A stretch of DNA of 64,000 bases from Cordylochernes scorpioides. Taxonomy: Eukaryota > Arthropoda > Arachnida > Pseudoscorpiones > Chernetidae. Below, one piece after another: positions 57,470 through 64,000 of the stretch (positions within the stretch are counted from its first letter, which is position 1; each line of letters opens with the position of its first letter). The stretch spans positions 52,540,394 to 52,604,393 of the forward strand of contig CP092886.1 of assembly GCA_030710605.1 (NCBI GenBank), written 5' to 3'. The notes below the pieces were generated by a model. That model did not search any database. It was not told where the DNA came from and saw only the letters and a program-made list of their open reading frames with translations. Position numbers and translations under genes: made by a program.

Positions 57470-57720
57470 CCTACAAATTTATAAAAGGGAATAATGAGAT
57501 AAGTCTACTTTATGTAGCCTCCAGAATAATCTATTTATTTTCACACATCAAAGAGAGCAGTGAAGTTACAGTGTACCTAAATACAAATGATGATAATCTA
57601 AATAATCTGTTTTAAATAAATATCATAGAATATTTTATATAAAAATAAATAAATATATAATTTAAATTTCAAATATATTAAAAATAATATAAGAAATACG
57701 CCATTAATCATGATGTAACA
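57380..57720 (-). repeat. 5' LTR of the gypsy element
   Basis: Starts TGTTACATCATGATTAATGG and ends CCTGGTGCAACA in element orientation. It contains the gag ATG at 57469-57467, 90 bases before its end, so U5 is coding. Confidence 0.95.
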
Positions 57721-57936
57721 ATATATTATTATATATCAACTATATTAATTAAATCAAATACCTAAACACTAATATAATACAATTTTTGTCATCACACACA
57801 CTTTTTCCTGTAGTTTGTGTGTTACTTCTGCATTGCTATTCTATGGCACTTCTAATATTTATTATTGATTAATTTCAGTATGAAGGAAATTGCAATCGGG
57901 GGAATTCTCGGGCGAAGCCGGGTCATACGTCTAGTT

Positions 57937-58203
57937 TTATATATATTTAACATATTTCATATAACTAATTAAATAGGTTCAGTAATTACTTTAAATATTT
58001 ATATAATTAGTTTTATATGAAAGATTTTTAAATATAAAATAACAGTTATGATATACATGCGCCGAGTCGACTCAAGAGTTCGAGCGAGAGGCCTAAACTG
58101 TTCCTCACGCGGCACGTTCCATTCCACGTGGCGCCGCTGTTGTGCCGACCGCTCCTACTAGCCAAGTTAAGAACGAATACCAGTAAACTCAGTTTTCCTG
58201 ATA
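57937..58203 (-). mobile_element. GC-core foldback, right piece
   Basis: Starts with the AT-rich centre (AACATATTTCATATAACTAA), then CGCCGAGTCGACTCAAGAGT and CACGTGGCGCCGCTGTTGT. With 51990-52163 it forms one foldback split by a Helitron. Confidence 0.8.
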
Positions 58204-58204
58204 A

Positions 58205-58375
58205 TATAATATATCTATAACAATACTCTCTTACTCTCTTAATCTATCACGCTATTTTGATAATTTGCTAATGATTACGCCATCTATCGGAATAAATATG
58301 AACTCATCATTATTAATCTACCATATCTATAACAATACTATCTCTTTCTCTTAATCTCTCACGTCATCAGCAACA
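58205..58375 (+). repeat. 110-bp tandem array, right part
   Basis: About one and a half diverged units (ATTACGCCATCTATCGGAAT, TCTATCACGCTATTTTG). Together with 51490-51985 this shows that the array was split by the nested insertions. Confidence 0.8.
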
Positions 58376-58985
58376 CTTAGTAGCAAGATGTTTGACGATG
58401 ATTGAGGATGATTTTTCTGTTCTTTTTTTAAATGTCTTTTATTTTTTCCTTAAAACTATATGGATCTATTTTATTTAAAAAATTGAGGCGATGACACAGA
58501 TTCAAGGCACCCAGACACGAGTCATTCTCAAAACCTTTTTGCATTTTTAGAACTTGTATTCCTTCTCCAGACGATTGCGCGTTACTTTATTGCCATTTTG
58601 TTGAATCAGTTCTCAATTAAGTTGCATAGTTTTACTTTTATTGTTCAAAAACATATTTGTTCAATTCTAACATTAGACTCCCGTGGCTACAGTCCATTAT
58701 ATTTTATAAAAATGTTTGTTGAAATAGAAGTTTTAAAAAGCACTCTAATTATATTGAAATGTCAACAGATTTAATAATAAACTAAGTATAATATTATTAT
58801 AGAGAATGTTTTTATGAAATACCTCTTGATTGCCTTTGTTGTATACATTATTAATAGAAAAAATAATTATTTTCGTAATTAGTAGACATTTGAATTTTTA
58901 TTTGCTCAATTTATAATGAGACATATTCGAAATTATAGGCACTAATTTCCATTTTCTAAATGGGTACCCTTTAATGTAAATTGTA
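58376..58985. other. No gene recognised
   Basis: AT-rich sequence between the split array and the next TIR element. Confidence 0.5.
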
Positions 58986-59031
58986 AATATATAATTTTAT
59001 TAATATAAGGCAATAACGCGTCATCTATATA

Positions 59032-60127
59032 TCTATATTAATAAAATGCAAATTTCATAAGAGGACATCACTAAAAACTTTCGTTACAATGCATCAATTT
59101 CGACCAAATTTTCAACATTTATGTAAAACGAGATGGAGCAGGTTTTGCTTAACATCAAAATATTTTTCCCTAACATTAACATGCGTAACTTCGCTGTTAT
59201 CGATTAAATACAAAAAAAATCAACAGAGTTAATTTTATTTATATATAAATACAAAATTAAATTTCAACAGAGTTAATATTTTTACATACTAGCTAATAAT
59301 CTCAATCTAAAAATCTAATATAAAAAGCCAACAATGAAGAGTGAATGTAAGATAAAAAGCCAACAATGAAGAGTAAATGTAATATAAAAAGCCAACAATG
59401 AAGAATGAATGTAAGATAAAAAGCCAACAATGAAGAGTGAATGTAATATAAAAAGCCAACAATGAAGAATGAATGTAAGATAAAAAGCCAACAATGAAGA
59501 GTGAATGTAAGATAAAAAGCCAACAATGAATAGTGAATGTAATATAAAAAGCCAACAATGAAGAATGAATGTAAGATAAAAAGCCAACAATGAAGAGTAA
59601 ATATGATATAAAAAGCCAACAATGAAGAATGAATGTAAGATAAAAAGCCAACAATAAAGAGTAAATGTAATATAAAAAGCCAACAATGAAAAATAAATTT
59701 AAGATAAAAAGCCAACAATGAAGAGTAAATATAATATAAAAAGCCAACAATGAAGAATAAAGGCAATGTGACACGGCAATGTGACACGGGAAAAAATGTT
59801 CACTAGATAAAACTATGATTTTCTAATGTAGAAAATTAGGAAAGACAAAATTCAGGATGACACGGCACACAGGGACCGGGAAAAAATGTTCACTTTATCG
59901 AGAGATTCAAATTTACGAGTTTCAAATTATCAAAATATATCTTTTTTTAAAATAAGTTTTTAGAGAATTGTTTTAACAAATGTTCGCTAGACAAACCTTT
60001 ACTCGGGTAAAACCCCGGGCGAAGCCGAAGAACGTTTTATAAGTTTATAGAGAATTGTTTTAACAAATGTTCGTTAGACAAACATTCACTCGGGTAAAAC
60101 CCGGGCGAAGCCGGGCACATCCGCTAG
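59032..60127 (+). mobile_element. Non-autonomous Helitron (1096 bp)
   Basis: Starts TCTATATTAATAAAATGC after an A, ends with hairpin ACCCGG-GCGAAG-CCGGG, then CATCCGCTAG before a T. It interrupts the TIR of a known element, so its borders are supported by the flanks. Internal: a 32-bp minisatellite and a duplicated 3' end. No Rep/helicase. Confidence 0.9.
59321..59765 (+). repeat. 32-bp minisatellite in the Helitron (about 14 units)
   Basis: TAAAAAGCCAACAATGAAGA recurs every 32 bases (59321, 59353, 59385 and on). No unit has a minus-strand stop, so all three minus frames stay open (123-161 codons) and encode the same hydrophobic 32-residue repeat in different phases. Not evidence of a protein. 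Confidence 0.95.
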
Positions 60128-60384
60128 TATATAATAAAAACATTAAGACTCTAATGTTTTTTTAACACATGAATCAAATTTCTACTGTCCTTAGTGCGAT
60201 GAAAAACTATATAGGTAGGGCTTGAGTGGTGAACCCTCCCAGCGATTTCGCCAATTTAATCTACCAGGCCGCTTTTTTAGAGTTCTAATACTGTATTGTA
60301 TCATCATGCTTACATATGCTACACTGAAGGGCAGAATCTCAGAAATGATAATTTAATTGTATAATTATAAATATAAATATATAT

Positions 60385-61800
60385 TAAAAATGAAAAATGC
60401 ATATCCTGACCAGCAGCACATGTGCTTTTCAGAAGGCAGAGCGCCATCTGGTGGAGCAGAAATCAACTATTCATTGATTTAACCTGTTTCCTGATATTTG
60501 GCCAACCCAATTTCTTAATAAATCAAGAAAAGCTATCCACGAACGCGTTTCGCGCTTTTGGCGCTCGACAGCGTGGAGTAGGCTGTACCACTGCGACCAA
60601 AAATATTTTTGGTCCCAGTGGCTTCCTGAAAAACCAAGAAATGGATATTTAAGGCCAAATATATATATATATTTAAAACAAATTCTAAGCCACTCAAACA
60701 CCAATAATAATAGTAAAAAGGAAAACAAAAGCAATATTATTTACAAAATTCCATGCAAAACCTGTTCAGCCACTTACATTGGAGAAACCAGCAAAGCATT
60801 GAAATAACGCATTAACCAACACAAAGCAGCTCTACGTATCCATAAACCATTATCTATCCTAGTAGACCATGCGCTAAACAATAGTCATGTACCCGAATTT
60901 GACAAAGCATATATTTTATACCAGAATATTAAAGAAAAGCATTGCAGATTATATTTAGAAAGCTGGGCCTCTATAAAAGATTCAGAAAGCATAAATAGGA
61001 AAATTGACCTACCAGAAATTTATAGAGAATTTATATCTTCCTAAATTATTTATTTATTATTTTTTATTTTATTATTTTTGTATATATTTATACTTGTAAT
61101 ATATTTTTATTTATATATATCAACACAACATATTGAATCATAATCCCTACTCAATTTTAATTTCTAATATTTATCAGTCTCTTCATTTATTTAATCAAAT
61201 GGTTATTTAATTATATACTCTTTTAATTATTATTATTATTAAATATAACAATTATAAATATATTTTATATACAGTGAAAATTTCATCAGATAGTTTCTTA
61301 CTTTGATCTTGTATAGCATGAGTGGATCACATACCCACGTGATTTAGTTTAAATCAAAGAAAAACCTTGATAAAGAGAGGCGTGTTGCCCCTAGAAATAT
61401 TGGCTGATTAATAAATTTAGATCCAAGATATGCTTTATATTTATTTATATATAATATATATATATATGAATAAACAATAGAGAAAAAAATAAAAGATAAG
61501 TGGGTCAGGTGTTGATATTAAAAATAAAGAAGGCATCTCCTGACCACGAGCACATGTGCTTTTTAGATGTTCATCCACGAACGCGTTTCGCGCTGTTGGT
61601 ACAGCCTACTCCACGCTGACGAGCGCCAACAGCGCGAAACGCGTTCGTGATAGGCTTTTCTTGATTTATCAAGAAATTGGGTTGCCTAAATATCAGGGAA
61701 CAGGTTAAATCAATGAATAGTTGATTTCTGTTCCACCAGATGGCGCTCTGCCTTCTGAAAAGCACATGTGCTCCTGGTCAGGATATGCCTACCTTGTTTT
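60385..61800. mobile_element. 1.4-kb foldback enclosing a GIY-YIG fragment
   Basis: The first 200 bases (60385-60600) and last 200 bases (61580-61800) are inverted copies. Each has a CACATGTG-family MITE arm, then GATATTTGGCCAACCCAATT (or GATATTTAGGCAACCC), ATCAAGAAAAG and ACGAACGCGTTTCGCG. A second MITE end (61500-61570) is nested on the right. The interior holds the Penelope-like GIY-YIG pseudogene. Confidence 0.8.
60712..61044 (+). pseudogene. GIY-YIG endonuclease domain of a Penelope-like element
   Basis: The plus frame reads IIYKIPCKTCSATYIGETSK, then an in-frame TAA at about 60805, then RINQHKAALRIHK and a C-terminal part with ESWASIKDSESINRKIDLPE and a stop near 61044. The YIGET motif and the E/N-containing tail fit the GIY-YIG domain that cuts target DNA in Penelope-like elements. 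The RT is absent. Apart from the one stop the frame is intact, so decay is recent or the stop is an error. It differs in family from the fragment at 24543-24842. Confidence 0.8.
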
Positions 61801-62341
61801 TAATATATATATATAATGAAAATTATCATGATAACAACGAAAATAAACAGTAAAATTTAAGTTTGATGTTTTTATGAATCTTAATCTCCAAAATTATATC
61901 GAGGTACACAAATTATCTGTACAAAATTCAATAATATATATAATTCTAATTACTTATTTAATAATTTAAATACGAATAAACAATTGCAGAAAACACCCAG
62001 ATTTGCACACAAGTGGTGTATTTACAATACATGCTCACTTTGAAGAGAGAAACTCAACTGACGTTATTATTCTCTCCTCTCTCACTAATAAAACGTCAAA
62101 AGTTGTCAATTGTTTATTGAAATAATCAAATTGGCCCTTAGAATCCTTTAGTCTTGCTCTTCAAATCAGGCAGAAATTGGAAATAGTTTTTGGATCGAGT
62201 TGAAACAGCGCTATATTGGAAATATATTACAATATTAAATATAGGGACATTGGGAAATAAAGAGGAATTTGAGTCATATCAATATATGATTGTTGAAACT
62301 ATTTTGCGCGAAATTTCCTTTAAAAATAATAGAATTCCTAC
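61801..62341. other. No gene recognised
   Basis: AT-rich; a 65-codon frame (62190-62387) overlaps the next element and has no recognisable domain. Confidence 0.45.
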
Positions 62342-62704
62342 TATGAAAATCAGAAACTATTTTAGACACGCGTTAGATTCTTTTTGAAATTAAACAATTT
62401 CTACTGCCCTTACTGCAATGGAAAAATTAGTGGGAGGGCCTGGCTCATTAGTGGTCAACCCTCCCAGCGGTTTCGCCAGTTTAATCTACCCTACCGCTGT
62501 TATTTTGCATTTTTTCGATCTTCCTTTTATAGTGATACTGTTGTTAGGCTCTTAGAATGGATACTTTAGATGAATAATGGACAAAAACCTTGAGGAGAGA
62601 CAGTAGAACCATTAATTTTTCCATATTGCAGTAAGGGCAGTAAAAATTGTTTAATTTTAAAAAGAATCTTACGCGTCTAAAATAGTTTCTAATTTTCATA
62701 AAAG
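62342..62704 (-). mobile_element. TIR element with two-hairpin module (complete copy)
   Basis: Ends of about 85 bp are inverted copies (TATGAAAATCAGAAACTATT ... AATAGTTTCTAATTTTCATA; inner ends CTACTGCCCTTACTGCAAT). The interior carries the module at 62415-62510 on the minus strand: AGCGGT...ACCGCT, GGCGAAACC, CTAATGAGCC and GGGAGGG...CCCTCCC. No coding capacity. It shows that the module belongs to the inside of a TIR element. Confidence 0.75.
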
Positions 62705-64000
62705 ATGGAGCGCTAGTGCATTGTAATACAATTCCTACTGTTTAAATTGTAATAAAAATATTGCAATGGCTGGCTCATAAATCGAAAGGCCTCTCAGTGG
62801 GTAAAGGGAGGGGAGTTATTCGTCAAATATAGCGTATTACTTGCTAAAGAAAAGTTGACTATATCAATAAAATAATAGTCGAAATTGTCTATACATAATT
62901 GATATTTATTAATATTATATGATAAATATTTCCAGTTTTCCTAATGATTGGGTAAATATAGTAACAAGCATCTATTTTCATTTTAATGAATCTATATATT
63001 TTTGTTAGAATAAAATTCTTAAGAAATATATGATTTTACAAAAATATTAATATATAACGCAAGTGTTTATGAATTTTGAATTAAAATATGAAAATAAGAG
63101 GATATATATATAAGTAAAATGTAAATTGTGTTAGAATTGTGTCATAAAAATAGATTTTGAAAAAGAGTTTGCCTAATTAGGTAGATAAGCGTATTTTAAA
63201 GCTAACTTCCTCTCTAATTGGTAGTTAAATTAGTTTTTTACTTTGCTCTCTCCACATATAACTCACTCTCTCCTATGTTAGCTAGCTAGAAAGAAACCCA
63301 GAATGGTTGCAGCCGAGGCGATGATCAATTTTTAAGCCCTCGCTGCCTGCCGGCATATCTCCTCGAAGGCAAAGCAAGCGTGAAGCTGCAGCTTTCCAGA
63401 TAACGCCGTCCCGGATTTCTGTGATTGGAAGGCTTGTCCAGAGCGGCTTGGAGGAAGATTGTATTTACATCTGTTTCATCTGACTACTTTCCGATTAATG
63501 GAGGAGTTATTCACTTGAAATTACCATAACCACATGTGCATTTAACAAATGAATTATTGTTTATCTTATAATTCAGATTTAAATTAAGGCGCTAAATATA
63601 TATATTCATTTATAATAACAACGTTCTAAATTAATTTTCAATCTTTAAATCTAGAAATGTTATAATAAATGTTGTTTTGAAATACGAGTGAGTTAGGAAG
63701 TGTAGGTTCAGAGAATAGAAAATTTGATAAATTAAGTAAGGTATGACGATGTTCTAATTATGAGAATGATTAGGCTCTTCTATGTGTAATATACAGAAAA
63801 AAAACAACATTCTTCAAAATAATAATAAAATTCTCCATCACATTTTAATATAGAGTGTCTCAGTTCTCACAAAGGTTTATAATTATAATATTCGAGAAAT
63901 TATGATATCAACCTTTACTAAATAAAAATTTATATAAGCCATGATAGGCTAATAGTCGAAGCTCACCTTTCATGAAAATTGGATTCGAAACTTCATTTTA
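62705..64000. other. Right end of window; GC-rich island at 63280-63490
   Basis: AT-rich except for about 63280-63490, which is clearly GC-richer (for example CCCTCGCTGCCTGCCGGCAT, AACGCCGTCCCGGATTTCTG) and free of recognised repeats. It could be a gene-associated element (exon or promoter), but no long frame is present. Confidence 0.4.

Larger units (their letters stand above)
52517..57720 (-). mobile_element. Ty3/gypsy LTR retrotransposon (5204 bp)
   Basis: Two 341-bp LTRs (52517-52857 and 57380-57720) differ at three positions seen by eye, so the insertion is young. ATAT flanks both ends (52513-52516 and 57721-57724). Read on the minus strand the order is 5' LTR, primer site, gag with CCHC, then protease-RT-RNase H-integrase, polypurine tract and 3' LTR, which is Ty3/gypsy order. 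No env frame is present. It is inserted in a Helitron. Confidence 0.97.
52164..57936 (+). mobile_element. Helitron (about 560 bp of its own) split by the gypsy element
   Basis: The 5' part (from TCTCTATATATAAAAGTCAA at 52166) and the 3' part (57725-57936) are the two halves of one Helitron. The 3' end has the GCGAAGCCGGG half of the family hairpin and ends CGTCTAG before T. The empty version of the target is visible at 12320-12340. The exact first base is uncertain by a few positions. No Rep/helicase. Confidence 0.8.
58990..60360 (-). mobile_element. TIR element with two-hairpin module, split by a Helitron
   Basis: The terminus AAGGCAATAACGCGTCATCT is at 58998-59031. After the Helitron the element resumes (AACATTAAGACTCTAATG, TTTCTACTGTCCTTAGTGCG). 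The module at 60205-60300 keeps GGCGAAAT and GGGAGGG but has lost CTGATGAG. Its interior to 60360 is the uninterrupted version of the site occupied by the ORF1 tail at 6895-7330. Confidence 0.65.

Noticed and set aside
59302..59787. Hydrophobic repeat proteins on the minus strand
   Set aside because: All three frames are open because of the 32-bp repeat; there is no coding bias or start context.

Overview
The window is repeat-dense, AT-rich eukaryotic nuclear DNA. It has no bacterial gene layout and no convincing intact host gene. Nearly everything recognisable is mobile-element sequence: a Ty3/gypsy LTR retrotransposon with a full pol frame, solo LTRs, a gag-like ORF1 element related to non-LTR retrotransposons, Penelope-like GIY-YIG fragments, mariner and IS630/Tc1-type transposase relics, Helitrons ending in a hairpin plus CTAG, tRNA-headed SINEs, foldback MITEs and several satellites. 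This mix and the style of the pol and mariner proteins suggest an arthropod, perhaps a chelicerate. That is inference from element families, not from a host gene.

The dominant structure is a giant inverted repeat. Bases 1-20771 reappear as the reverse complement in about 21399-43818, with a 100-N assembly gap (21299-21398) at the centre. The arms are colinear but not identical. They differ by point changes, tandem-repeat copy number and whole insertions: a 783-bp element, a 990-bp block and a small hairpin on the left; a Helitron, a mariner-associated tandem duplication and Penelope fragments on the right. The pattern fits either an old palindrome or, at least as well, two haplotypes of one locus scaffolded head to head.

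Both arms carry the same order from outside to centre: 84-bp satellite, retropepsin relic, solo LTR, 89-bp satellite, IS630/Tc1 relic, TIR elements with a conserved two-hairpin module, ORF1-element tail, small foldbacks, a pair of SINEs, a second solo LTR, Penelope foldback, a roughly 60-bp satellite and a central foldback MITE.

The right third (43819-64000) is not part of the inverted repeat. It holds about 2 kb of unremarkable sequence, a MITE-flanked 749-bp element, a broken ORF1 element (47113-48890), a second 100-N gap (49438-49537), and a four-level nest: a 110-bp tandem array split by a foldback, split by a Helitron carrying a tRNA-Gly-like sequence, split by the gypsy element. A second Helitron (59032-60127), a foldback enclosing a GIY-YIG pseudogene (60385-61800) and another TIR element follow. 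The gypsy element reads on the minus strand; its gag start codon lies inside the 5' LTR and its pol stop inside the 3' LTR.
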